The position numbers and the translations under genes are program-made. Source: Chloroflexota bacterium (lineage in GTDB: Bacteria; Chloroflexota; Anaerolineae; Aggregatilineales; Phototrophicaceae). From it: DNA of 64,000 bases. Within the stretch, counting starts at the first letter, position 1. Every line of letters starts with the position of its first letter. The stretch is from contig JAIUNI010000008.1 in the NCBI GenBank assembly GCA_020161935.1, positions 124,001-188,000 of the forward strand, read 5' to 3'. The notes beneath the pieces were generated by a model, which did no database searches, was not told the origin of the DNA, and saw only the letters and a list, made by a program, of their open reading frames with translations. This document shows positions 53,083-61,449 of the stretch, piece by piece.

Positions 53083-53910
53083 ATGAAAGTAGCCATTAAT
53101 TACTCGCCGCAAACGGCAGAACTGCTGGCGGCGGGACGTGTGACCTTCGACCTCTACAAAACGACCGAATGGCCGGAAATGATCGCCGCTGCCGAAACCC
53201 AGCGTCCCGCCATCGCCCACTTCCCACTGATGGCCGGGCGGCACAACCTCGAGCAAGTTGGCGTGGCACGGATACAGGAAATCCTCGACACGACCGCGAC
53301 CGGGTTCGTGAATACCCACCTCGCCCCTCACGCCAGCGACTTCAGCATGGACTTCACCACCACCGACGTAGGCTATGTCGAGCCGCTGGTCGAAGCCATG
53401 ATGACCGACATTCACGAGATGATCGCCCACTTCGGGCGTGAAATCATCATCCTCGAAAACGCCAACTACGACCCGAATTATCAAGTACCGACGCTGGTCA
53501 TCCAGCCGGAAGTTATCACGCGCGTCGTGAATGAAAGCGGCTGCGGTTTCCTGCTCGACCTCGCCCACGCGCATATGTCGGCAGCTTACTTTGGTATGGA
53601 TACGCGCGAATACATGAACCGCTTACCCGTGTACGCCCTGCGCGAGCTGCACGTCGCCGGAACCCGCTATGTTGCCGATCAAGAACGCTTGGTTGACCAC
53701 TACCCCATGACCGCCGACGATTGGGCGCTCACCGAATGGGCAGTCGATAATATCCGCAGCGGCGCATGGGCGGAACCCGCGCTGGTGTCACTCGAATACG
53801 GCGGCACGGGCGGCTTCTTTTCGTCCAACAGTGATATTCATGTGCTGGCGCACGACATCCCGCGCCTGTGGGATTTGGTTCAAGGGGTAAGTGTCCCCAC
53901 GTCCGGCTGA
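53083..53910 (+). CDS. DUF692 (MNIO-type multinuclear iron oxidase-like) protein
   Basis: 275 residues with a TIM-barrel-like pattern. The DUF692 landmarks are readable: His79 in NTHLAPH, Glu125 in ILENANYDPNY, Asp159 in FLLDLAHAHMSA with His162/164, His190 in LRELHVAGTR, and LVDHYP (Asp205, His206). In known members these residues bind iron and the enzymes modify cysteine or other residues of ribosomal peptides. No precursor peptide or DUF2063-like partner is seen next to it. AAGGACAACGCACAC precedes the ATG. The stop overlaps the next ATG (TGATG), so it is coupled to a glycosyltransferase. Confidence 0.75.
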   Translation: MKVAINYSPQTAELLAAGRVTFDLYKTTEWPEMIAAAETQRPAIAHFPLMAGRHNLEQVGVARIQEILDTTATGFVNTHLAPHASDFSMDFTTTDVGYVEPLVEAMMTDIHEMIAHFGREIIILENANYDPNYQVPTLVIQPEVITRVVNESGCGFLLDLAHAHMSAAYFGMDTREYMNRLPVYALRELHVAGTRYVADQERLVDHYPMTADDWALTEWAVDNIRSGAWAEPALVSLEYGGTGGFFSSNSDIHVLAHDIPRLWDLVQGVSVPTSG

Positions 53911-55100
53911 TGCGTATCTTACTGATTTCCCGCTGCCCGCCGTGGCCCTTGTACTTGGGCGACCGCCTGATTGTCTACCACTTGGCGGAAGAACTCGAAG
54001 CCCGTAAGCACACGATTGACCTGCTGGCGTTCACCAACCGCGTCGAAGACCTTGCCGAACGCGATGAGTACGACCATCTCTTTGAGCATGTCGAACTCTT
54101 GCCGGAACCACCGCGCAGCCAAACGAGCTACCTCCGCCGCCTGCTGCTGCCCGGTACGCGCTTTCCCAACCGTGCCGATGACTCATGGTCGCCGGAGATG
54201 TGGCGGTTGATCGAGTCGCGACTCGCCAGCCAGCACTACGATGCCATCCACCTGTTTGGCGGCATCCACGTCTATGAGTTCTTCCACGCACTCGGCGGCC
54301 AACGGGCGGTCATCACCCCCTACGAAAGCTACAGCCTGTACCTGCGGCGTGAAATCGAAACGACGAAACCCTCACCATTCAGCAGCGTTCACCTGCGCCA
54401 CCAAATCGCACGGCGTTTCGAGTCGTTCATGTTTGCGCCCTATGCGGATACCGTCGTCGTTTCCGACCGCGACCGCGACGAGCTGCGGTCGATCAATCCG
54501 GCGCTGCGCCTAACCGTCATTCCCAACGGCGTTGATACCTACCAATTTCGCCCGCGTCCGGTCGCGCGTATTCCGGCGCTGCTGTTCGTCGGCAACTACG
54601 AATACGCCCCCAACGTGGACGCGGCATTACGCTTGGCAACCGAAATCTTTCCAGCCGTAAAAGCCGCAATCCCGCAAACACGCTTGTGGCTCGTGGGCAA
54701 CGCCCCGCCCCCCGAACTCACCCGCCTCGCCAATGACCATATCCGCGTGACAGGCCGTGTGCCGGATGTGCGCCCTTATCTGGCACGGGCGAGCGCCTTT
54801 GTCAGTCCGCTGCGGTTGGGCGCGGGTATCAAGAACAAAGTGTTGGAAGCCTTAGCGATGGGCTGTCCGGTTGTGGGAACATCCGTGAGTCTGGATGGTA
54901 TCGCCGTCACGCACGGGCAGGATGCGCTCCAAGCCGATGGTCAGCCTATGGTCGATGCTATCATCAGGCTGCTGCAGGACAAAACGCTGCGCGATCAACT
55001 CTCGCGTAACGGGCGCGAACTGATCGAAAAACATTACTCATGGGACAGCGTCGGCGAACGCTACGAGGCGCTGTACCAGCAGCTTGCCGCGCAGCATTAA
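53910..55100 (+). CDS. GT4-type glycosyltransferase coupled to the DUF692 gene
   Basis: 396 residues: MRILLISRCPPWPLYLGDRL opens the acceptor domain; VSDRDRDELR and VIPNGVDTYQF precede the donor domain (ALLFVGNYEYAPNVDAALRL), followed by RVPDVRPYLARASAFVSPLR and EALAMGCPVVGTS with the conserved Glu. It resembles the EPS-locus GT4 proteins of the first 3.5 kb. The ATG shares one base with the DUF692 stop. It ends with a four-base overlap with the convergent membrane protein gene. The sugar is unknown. Confidence 0.85.
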   Translation: MRILLISRCPPWPLYLGDRLIVYHLAEELEARKHTIDLLAFTNRVEDLAERDEYDHLFEHVELLPEPPRSQTSYLRRLLLPGTRFPNRADDSWSPEMWRLIESRLASQHYDAIHLFGGIHVYEFFHALGGQRAVITPYESYSLYLRREIETTKPSPFSSVHLRHQIARRFESFMFAPYADTVVVSDRDRDELRSINPALRLTVIPNGVDTYQFRPRPVARIPALLFVGNYEYAPNVDAALRLATEIFPAVKAAIPQTRLWLVGNAPPPELTRLANDHIRVTGRVPDVRPYLARASAFVSPLRLGAGIKNKVLEALAMGCPVVGTSVSLDGIAVTHGQDALQADGQPMVDAIIRLLQDKTLRDQLSRNGRELIEKHYSWDSVGERYEALYQQLAAQH

Positions 55101-55882
55101 TCCCCTGCCGCTTGCGTCACCTTCTGCATAGGCGGCGCATCTTCTTCGGGGACGTGCGTCGTCAGCCAGAATCCCCAGAAGATCAAGATCACACCCACCA
55201 TCTCACCCATGTACTTAAACGAGGGATCACCCAAGCGGATGAGCGCACCACCCAGCGCTGGCAGCAAACCGCCTGCCGCGATCAGCCAATTGCCGACGAC
55301 ACGGTTCCGCATAATGTTCTTGCGGCGGAAAATATAGGCGGAATAAATCGCCCCGCCCACCAGCGCCACCGTCCCCCACGTGTTCATAATCGGCGAGAAG
55401 AAGCGCACCGTACCCCGCGCACTGCCCGCCATGATGCCCTGCCGCACGACGGTGCCATCCGGTGCGACTTCATCACGGTAAATCTCGGTCATGTCCGCGC
55501 CCGCGTGCCACGCGCTGGCATTAAATGGTGTCAGGAAAAGTGTCCACGGTAGAGTCATAATCCCCACCAGAATGAGCGCCATCATCACATTACGGGCGAT
55601 GCTCCCGCGCCGCACCAGCAGGTAAATCGTGCCCTGCCCCAGCCACGCCGGAACCATCAACGCGCCGCACCAGTACCACAGCGCGAAGAACAACGGACTC
55701 CACACCAACGACAGGATGACCTGCGACAGCGTACCGACGAAATACAGGAATAAGCCGATACCCCACGCCAGCAGGTGTGGGCGTGGCTTTTCCCACCAAC
55801 GGCGCAGGACGATGAACGCGAACACGAACGTAACGGCGCTGCTCACGACCGAAAGAATGAATGCTAAAGAGAGAGACTGCAT
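55097..55882 (-). CDS. Seven-helix membrane protein of unknown function
   Basis: About 261 residues with some seven hydrophobic segments (LAFILSVVSSAVTFVFAFIV; LLAWGIGLFLYFVGTLSQVI; NVMMALILVGIMTLPWTLFL; WLIAAGGLLPALGGALIRL) and a large loop in the middle (NASAWHAGADMTEIYRDEVA). The start is placed at MQSLSLAF (55882); the frame extends six codons to a TTG. No family recognised. Confidence 0.7.
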   Translation of the reverse strand: MQSLSLAFILSVVSSAVTFVFAFIVLRRWWEKPRPHLLAWGIGLFLYFVGTLSQVILSLVWSPLFFALWYWCGALMVPAWLGQGTIYLLVRRGSIARNVMMALILVGIMTLPWTLFLTPFNASAWHAGADMTEIYRDEVAPDGTVVRQGIMAGSARGTVRFFSPIMNTWGTVALVGGAIYSAYIFRRKNIMRNRVVGNWLIAAGGLLPALGGALIRLGDPSFKYMGEMVGVILIFWGFWLTTHVPEEDAPPMQKVTQAAGD

Positions 55883-56105
55883 ATCAAACGGCTTTCTCAA
55901 GTTGTAACGAGGGATATGTGAATTTTAGCGCAAACGGGTTGAACTTACCTATACCCACTACAACTCTGGGTTTTACCCCGTACAACTTTCCTAGTCATCG
56001 AAAAATTTACGTTGTTAGGGAGTTGGTAATACGCTTTTGTGGTATCGTTGTATAAAATACTTTTCGAGCTTCACCTTTACTGTAACCCATAGGATTTTTT
56101 GACAG

Positions 56106-56900
56106 ATGGATAAACCACATCTTGTCTATGGTATTGCTACCGACCATACGCATTCCCGCGAAGCCGCCCAAGATGCCTCCAGCGCCCTGATGATGTCCAC
56201 CACGTCCGACGCGGGCATCCAAAACGTGGGGTTGTTTGTGGTGGCGGATGGCATGGTCGGGCGTGATGAAAGTGAAAGCGCGGCGGCGCTCGCGGTGCAA
56301 ACCGTCGTCGCCGAAGTCATGCGGCAGGTCTACGCGCCGCTGCAAGCCCACATGGGCGACTACGAGGTTCCCGTGCGTCAAGTGCTGGTGAACGCCTTTC
56401 TCGCCGCCAACCAGCGCCTGCTCGCCAGCCCATCTTACGGCACGACCGCCATGACCGCCGCGTTGGTCAACGGCAGCATGGCCTACATCGCCCACGTCGG
56501 TGATACCAGCGCCCACCTTATTACGCCAGCCGGTGTTCAGCAGCTCACCACCACCCATCACTTAGCCCATCGGCTCGTGGAATCCGGTCAGGCCACATGG
56601 GAACAGCTTTTCCTGAATCAAGTCGATGTCACCAACGTTCTCTATCGCACCGTCGGCAAAAACGAGCCGTTAGAAGTGGATGTCATCACCGCGCAGATTG
56701 ACCCCACCAGCCAAATCCTCCTGTGTACTGATGGCCTTTCCGGCTGGAATTGGGAGCGCGTACCCAAAAACGAAATCGCCAGCGTCATGATGAGCAGCTA
56801 CGACCTGCAGTTCGCCTGCAACCGCCTCATCACCCTCGCCCAAGAGCGCGATACCATCGACGCGGTAACAGCCATCCTCGTCGGCGTAGATAACCACTAA
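56106..56900 (+). CDS. PP2C-type Ser/Thr protein phosphatase (paralogue 1)
   Basis: 264 residues of the PPM/PP2C family. Metal-binding motifs are FVVADGMVGRDES (Asp), YIAHVGDTSAHLI and LLCTDGLSG (Asp); the usual N-terminal R-x-x-N-E-D motif is altered (HSREAAQDAS), so its metal site may be atypical. Such enzymes reverse Hanks-type kinase phosphorylation. No kinase is nearby. It begins a three-gene run with a VOC protein (3-base gap) and a second PP2C. Confidence 0.85.
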   Translation: MDKPHLVYGIATDHTHSREAAQDASSALMMSTTSDAGIQNVGLFVVADGMVGRDESESAAALAVQTVVAEVMRQVYAPLQAHMGDYEVPVRQVLVNAFLAANQRLLASPSYGTTAMTAALVNGSMAYIAHVGDTSAHLITPAGVQQLTTTHHLAHRLVESGQATWEQLFLNQVDVTNVLYRTVGKNEPLEVDVITAQIDPTSQILLCTDGLSGWNWERVPKNEIASVMMSSYDLQFACNRLITLAQERDTIDAVTAILVGVDNH

Positions 56901-56903
56901 ATT

Positions 56904-57833
56904 ATGGAAAACACACTCAACACTCCGAAAGCCGCCGTCATTCCCACCACAACCCGTTTGGGACATGTCCACCTGACCGTCGCCAACCTTGATCGCCAGA
57001 TCCAGTTTTACACGCAGGTACTCGGCTTTCAACTCCATTGGCGCGAAGGCTCAGAAGCCGCGCTCGGCACCGCCGCCGAAGTCCTGCTGCGCCTGACGGA
57101 AAATCCCGCCGCCTATCGCGTCCAGCACACCACCGGCATGTATCACTTCGCCATTCTCTACCCCAGCCGCAAAGAATTGGCGCGTGCAATTGCTCGCCTG
57201 TTCGTGCTGCGTTATCCCAACTCCCCCACCGATCACGGTGTTTCCAAAACCACCTATTTGGATGACCTCGAAGGCAACACGATTGAACTCTATGTCCGTT
57301 CGTTGGACGATGCCAAGTTTGAAATCGTCAACGGGCAAATGATCGTTCGTTATGCCGATGGTCGCGTCGGCAGTGGGCGCGACCCGCTGGACTTGGATGC
57401 CCTTTTCAGCGAGCTAACCGATGAAGACCGCCTCGATTTGCCGCTGCCTGAAGGCACAACCCTCGGCCATATGCACCTCTACACATCCAGTCTCGAAAAG
57501 TCGATGGACTTTTATGCCGGTATCCTCGGTTATCAGGAAGGGCCAATGATCCCGTCTTTCCGCATGGGTGAGGTCGGCTTAGATGAGCAGCAGAACCACG
57601 TCATCGCCTTCAACACATGGAAGGGCGAAGGTGCGCCGCCCGCCCCGCCGGATGTCTTGGGGATGCGCTACTTCACCATCGTCCTGCCAACCGCTGACGA
57701 GTTGCAGCGCGTCATCGACCGTCTAACCGCCGCTGGGCTTCTCACCGAGCAAACGACTGACGGAACGCTCGTCCGCGACCCCTCGCACCTCAACATCATC
57801 CTCACCGACCACCTGCTGCCTGTTAAGCCTTAA
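56904..57833 (+). CDS. Double-VOC (glyoxalase/dioxygenase fold) protein
   Basis: 309 residues with two vicinal-oxygen-chelate modules: residues about 15-135 (LGHVHLTVANLDRQIQFYTQ; TYLDDLEGNTIELYVR) and about 190-305 (LGHMHLYTSSLEKSMDFYAG; VRDPSHLNIIL). The metal ligands His in each L-G-H motif and Glu in IELYV are visible; the second module lacks the terminal Glu (NIIL). It resembles CatE-type catechol-2,3-dioxygenases. Substrate unknown. It sits between two PP2C genes with 3 and 17 bp gaps, so all three are probably cotranscribed. Confidence 0.85.
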   Translation: MENTLNTPKAAVIPTTTRLGHVHLTVANLDRQIQFYTQVLGFQLHWREGSEAALGTAAEVLLRLTENPAAYRVQHTTGMYHFAILYPSRKELARAIARLFVLRYPNSPTDHGVSKTTYLDDLEGNTIELYVRSLDDAKFEIVNGQMIVRYADGRVGSGRDPLDLDALFSELTDEDRLDLPLPEGTTLGHMHLYTSSLEKSMDFYAGILGYQEGPMIPSFRMGEVGLDEQQNHVIAFNTWKGEGAPPAPPDVLGMRYFTIVLPTADELQRVIDRLTAAGLLTEQTTDGTLVRDPSHLNIILTDHLLPVKP

Positions 57834-57850
57834 GCAGCCGGATACCGCGT

Positions 57851-58600
57851 ATGCCAACCTTAAAACTATCCTACGGATTAGCAAGTACTCAAGGTTCAAA
57901 ACACACCACAAATGACGACCGAGCAGCCGCGTTCATTTGGCCTGATGTAGCGCGATTCAATCGGGAAACAGTCGGGTTGTTTATAATTGCAGATGCTTTT
58001 AACTCTCAAAAAGTGCCTGCCACCGCATCACAATTGGCAGTTGATATTGTCGCTGATGAGATTAAGGCTTATATTTTTGAACCAAGCGAGTTGAGCATTG
58101 AACATCTCATGACAGGGGCTTTTCAAAAAGCAAACACGAAAATACTTGAACTTACGCCGGATGATGGCGCAACCCTCACCGCCGCCCTCCTTATCGGCCA
58201 TCAGTTACACATCGCCCACGTTGGCGACACACGAGCGTATTACATCAATAATGCGTCAGCTATCCAACTCACCAAAGATCATGTGTATCTTGGTCCGATC
58301 TCAATCATTGAAGAATGGGCAGAAGTAACTCCAAGACAACCTCGTCGAGTACTCTACCGGGCTTTAGGTCAATCCGAAACGATTGAGGTTGATTACCGAA
58401 ATGAACAACTCGTACCGGATAGCTACCTCCTGCTCTGTACGGACGGCCTCATCAACTTAGAGTCCACTTTTACTGCTGATGAATTGCTACCGAGCATCAC
58501 AAACCACGCCCCACAAATCGCTTGTGACCAACTCATCGAACTCGCACAAAAACATGACTCGACAGATGACATCAGCGTCATCGTAGTCAAAGTTCAATAA
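57851..58600 (+). CDS. PP2C-type Ser/Thr protein phosphatase (paralogue 2)
   Basis: 249 residues. LFIIADAFNSQKVPATASQL, LHIAHVGDTRAYYINNASAI, LLLCTDGLINLES and DSTDDISVIVV carry most PPM metal-binding positions; here the first motif has AD-A-F in place of the common AD-G-M, and KHTTNDDRAAA retains an N-D-D motif near the N-terminus. It is related to the phosphatase at 56.1 kb and more AT-rich. Cotranscribed with the VOC gene by spacing. Confidence 0.82.
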   Translation: MPTLKLSYGLASTQGSKHTTNDDRAAAFIWPDVARFNRETVGLFIIADAFNSQKVPATASQLAVDIVADEIKAYIFEPSELSIEHLMTGAFQKANTKILELTPDDGATLTAALLIGHQLHIAHVGDTRAYYINNASAIQLTKDHVYLGPISIIEEWAEVTPRQPRRVLYRALGQSETIEVDYRNEQLVPDSYLLLCTDGLINLESTFTADELLPSITNHAPQIACDQLIELAQKHDSTDDISVIVVKVQ

Positions 58601-58643
58601 CTGCCGTCCTTCTCCTTTGTTTGAGTTTTCAAACCAAACTTGG

Positions 58644-58673
58644 TTGACTTAAAATGAACTTTTGTTCTATAAT
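58644..58673 (+). promoter_or_regulatory. Sigma-70-like promoter with GAAC-N4-GTTC palindrome (repeat copy 2)
   Basis: TTGACT (58644-58649), an 18-base spacer and TATAAT (58668-58673); the spacer ends with GAACTTTTGTTC (58656-58667). Homology to 5382-5428 continues through AACTTATC-N-CTTTGTATT. It points to the hairpin array and then, 455 bases away, to a VapBC-like pair, which it might drive. Confidence 0.5.
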
Positions 58674-58695
58674 GAACTTATCTCTTTGTATTGAA

Positions 58696-58722
58696 CTTGG
58701 CGTTCTTGGCGACTTGGCGGCT
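58696..58722. repeat. CTTGGCG-type dispersed repeat run
   Basis: CTTGGCGTTCTTGGCGACTT then GGCGG, the reverse complement of the runs at 34.32, 36.55 and 39.81 kb and identical to part of the 69-bp repeat at 5.59/5.84 kb. TCTGTGTCTCTGTGG runs follow to about 58765. Confidence 0.7.
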
Positions 58723-58827
58723 AATTCTGTATTGTTTTTCTCTGTGCTCTCTGTGTCTCTGTGGTAAAAATGTATTGCATTTGCTTTTGCATTCTCGGCG
58801 GCTTCCTCCCTCATAACCACCAAATGT

Positions 58828-59001
58828 GACACAGCGGCGGATTACTCCCGTAATGCCGCCGCATTTGTGACATTTCAGCGCCGCGCTCCTTCACTTCCGC
58901 CGCCACAAAATGGCACTTCAGCGGATGCAGCCGAGCGTCCCGCCAGACAATTCGGCGGATAAATGTGCAAATTGTGCAATTTTTGCAACATCTACAACAT
59001 T
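58828..59001 (+). repeat. GC-hairpin repeat array, copy 3
   Basis: Three units of 41-42 bases starting near 58820, 58861 and 58903. The first has an almost perfect hairpin: GCGGCGGATTAC, TCCC, GTAAT, G, CCGCCGC. The second and third have CAGCGCCGCGCTCC...CCGCCGCC and CAGCGGATGCAGCC...CCCGCC cores; CAATTCGGCGGATAAATGTG and a TGCAAATTGTGCAA tail end the array. It matches copy 1 in orientation. Confidence 0.75.
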
Positions 59002-59128
59002 TGAGATGGCTCGAATACGCTTCCCCTCCGCATTTCCTGCTCCCCGTCTTTTGGGGGATACGCCACAATTCAATTAGACCTATAATCACATTAAACATGA
59101 ACGAATACGGATATTGGAGTTTCATAAC

Positions 59129-59356
59129 GTGAAAACGATTGAAACAGATGCCATTGTTACTAATGAGGGTCAGCTTAATCTCAATGTGAGCGTCGACCTT
59201 GCACCCGGACAGTACAAAGTAGTGCTTGTTGTTGAAGAAAACACGGCTCAAACACCGAAGCAGAATCGGCTAAATTTGCCTGTCATCGATGTTGGACCGT
59301 GGCCGGAAAATTTTTCTCTACGCCGTGAGGATATGTATGGTGACGACGGGCGCTAA
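59129..59356 (+). CDS. Antitoxin-like protein paired with a PIN toxin
   Basis: About 75 residues: VKTIETDAIVTNEGQLNLNV ... APGQYKVVLVVEE, then DVGPWPENFSLRREDMYGDD. It resembles small swapped-hairpin/AbrB-like antitoxin N-termini followed by a toxin-wrapping tail, a pattern of VapB-like proteins in Chloroflexota and cyanobacteria. The start is GTG at 59129, with GGAG 9 bases upstream. It overlaps the PIN gene by 20 bases, as in most toxin-antitoxin pairs. Confidence 0.7.
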   Translation: MKTIETDAIVTNEGQLNLNVSVDLAPGQYKVVLVVEENTAQTPKQNRLNLPVIDVGPWPENFSLRREDMYGDDGR

Positions 59357-59792
59357 CCAAATTTTCTTAGATACCAATATTTTGGTCAGAGCGACTGTAG
59401 CAACTGCACCCGATCATCAAGCAACTCAACGTAGACTCGAAAACATGACAACTGCTGGTGATGAGATGTGGATTAGCCGACAAATTATGCGCGAATACGC
59501 TGCCGTTTTAACTCGGCCTCAAACATTTTCGGCACCCGTATCATCGAAAATAGTCGCAGCGCAATTACGCACGTTTGAGGAACAGTTCCATCTCGCAGAA
59601 GACAATGCAACCGTTTCAGCAAACTTAATTAGCCTACTAGAAACGATTCCACTGGGCGGTAAGCAAGTCCATGATGCAAACATTGTAGCGACGATGATGG
59701 CATATGGAATCAACCAACTATTGACTTATAACGGCGCTGATTTCGCCCGCTTTTCAGGATTGGTTAACGTAATCGCTTTCACGAGTACATAA
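59337..59792 (+). CDS. VapC-like PIN-domain toxin
   Basis: About 151 residues. FLDTNILVRATVA holds the first acidic residue, MREYAAVLTRPQTF the conserved Glu, and KQVHDANIVATMMAYGINQL the third Asp, with LLTYNGADFARF at the end. This is the complete PIN RNase acidic set of VapC toxins, which cleave tRNA or rRNA. The ATG at 59337 (MVTTGANQ) has GAGG upstream. The frame runs to 59289 but has no support. It ends 1 base before the L,D-transpeptidase ATG. Confidence 0.82.
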   Translation: MVTTGANQIFLDTNILVRATVATAPDHQATQRRLENMTTAGDEMWISRQIMREYAAVLTRPQTFSAPVSSKIVAAQLRTFEEQFHLAEDNATVSANLISLLETIPLGGKQVHDANIVATMMAYGINQLLTYNGADFARFSGLVNVIAFTST

Positions 59793-59793
59793 T

Positions 59794-61449
59794 ATGCAGC
59801 AACGACGCGCCTATTCACAGGCTCAAGCCACCCAACCCATCCGTGTGCGCCAGTATCCGCCCCAGCAGCAGCAGGGGTATCGCCCGCCGCAGCCAGTTCC
59901 CTACGCCTACCCTGTACCGCCGCGCCCAACCCAGCGGATACAACCCAAAGTCGCGCCCCGTGCCAAAGCGAGTAACAAGCGCGTCTATCTCTGGCTGGCT
60001 GCGGGTGCCGCTGCCTTTATGCTCATGTCCTGCGCCGCGTTCACGCTGGGGCTTGGCCTCGTTTACGGTCGCGGCATCCTCCCCGGGGTCAGCGCGGGTG
60101 GTGTCTCGCTTGGTGGCCTCTCACAAACCGAAGCCCCCCAAAAGTTAGCCAGCGAATGGAACTTACTCCGCCTAACCGATGGTCAGCGGTCGTGGCGCTA
60201 CACCGCTGCCGACCTCGGTATCTCGCTCGATGCATCGGCGACCGCCCAACAAGCCTACGAGCAGGGCCGCAGCGACTTAGCGAACGTGTTCGGTGCGCTC
60301 ATCGGTCGGGTCGAGACCCAACCCATCATTCATGTGGATACCGCTGCCCTTGAAAACACCCTAATTACCAACGCCGATCAGTTCAGCCAAGCACCGGTAA
60401 ACGCGGGGGTCAAGCTCGAAAATGGGCAGGTGACAACCACCCCGCCCCAAAATGGTCGGTCACTTGATGTCGCGGCAACCATCGCCCGTTTACAGCAGGA
60501 CTCCGGCACAGCACTCGCCAATGGTCGCCTTGAGTTGGTCATGCAAGCCGTCGCGCCAGCCGTCAGCGATGCCTCGCCAATGGTTGAGCAAGCACGGCGC
60601 TTATTAACCAGTCCGCTCGATATCCGTATCTTCGACCCCATCACCGGCGACTCGGTTTATTGGTCAGCCCAGCCCGACCAGTGGGCGAATTGGCTCACCG
60701 CCGACCCTGATCCCACTAGTCCAACTGGCCTCGCCCTCACCACCAACGACGCACCTGTCCGCGCTTACTTAGCCGCACAGTCCGCCGTGCTGGATGCCAC
60801 CCGCTACCTCAACTACGACGAAGCCGTAAGCAACGTCCAGCAGGCCATCCGTGAAGGCCGCACCAACCCTTACACCCGTGTCTATCACCACGACAGCCAG
60901 TATGTAGTGCAGCCGGGTGATACCATCACCAGCATCGCGTGGGATGTCGGTCAGCCGTATCTGTACATTCAACAGGCCAATGGTGATATTAACAGCGTGT
61001 CGGTCGGTCAATCCATTACCATTCCGTCACCGGATAACTACCTGCCCTACGCCGTAAATCCAGATAAGCGGATTGTCGTCAGCATCAGCCAGCAGCACAC
61101 ATGGGTTTACGAAAACGGTCAGATCAAGTGGGACTGGGCAGCCAGTACCGGCATTCCCGACAGCCCCACATGGCCCGGCATCTACCAGATTATCTCGCAC
61201 AAGCCGAACGCCTACGCCGGAAACTGGGACTTGTGGATGCCGCACTTCATGGGTGTCTACCAACCCATACCCGGCGCGGACTTCACCAACGGGTTCCACG
61301 GCTTCCCCACGCGCGGCGGCTGGCAGCTCCTCTGGACGAACAGCCTCGGCACCAAAGTCACCTATGGCTGCATTCTCCTCAGTAACGAAAACGCCGAACT
61401 GCTCTATAATTGGGCGGAAGAAGGCATCATCGTGGAGATACAACCGTGA
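59794..61449 (+). CDS. Membrane-anchored L,D-transpeptidase with VanW-type and LysM domains
   Basis: 551 residues. A Gln/Pro-rich cytoplasmic lead, a membrane helix (YLWLAAGAAAFMLMSCAAFT), a peptidoglycan-binding region of the VanW N-terminal type (YGRGILPGVSAGGVSLGGLS), a LysM motif (YVVQPGDTITSIAWDVGQPY ... GQSITIPS) and a C-terminal YkuD domain (IVVSISQQHTWVYENGQIKW ... HGFPTRGGW ... TYGCILLSNENAEL) with the catalytic Cys near residue 526 and a His in HGFP. It makes 3-3 cross-links in peptidoglycan. The usual SHGC is TYGC, a tolerated change. GTGA overlap with the next gene. Confidence 0.88.
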   Translation: MQQRRAYSQAQATQPIRVRQYPPQQQQGYRPPQPVPYAYPVPPRPTQRIQPKVAPRAKASNKRVYLWLAAGAAAFMLMSCAAFTLGLGLVYGRGILPGVSAGGVSLGGLSQTEAPQKLASEWNLLRLTDGQRSWRYTAADLGISLDASATAQQAYEQGRSDLANVFGALIGRVETQPIIHVDTAALENTLITNADQFSQAPVNAGVKLENGQVTTTPPQNGRSLDVAATIARLQQDSGTALANGRLELVMQAVAPAVSDASPMVEQARRLLTSPLDIRIFDPITGDSVYWSAQPDQWANWLTADPDPTSPTGLALTTNDAPVRAYLAAQSAVLDATRYLNYDEAVSNVQQAIREGRTNPYTRVYHHDSQYVVQPGDTITSIAWDVGQPYLYIQQANGDINSVSVGQSITIPSPDNYLPYAVNPDKRIVVSISQQHTWVYENGQIKWDWAASTGIPDSPTWPGIYQIISHKPNAYAGNWDLWMPHFMGVYQPIPGADFTNGFHGFPTRGGWQLLWTNSLGTKVTYGCILLSNENAELLYNWAEEGIIVEIQP

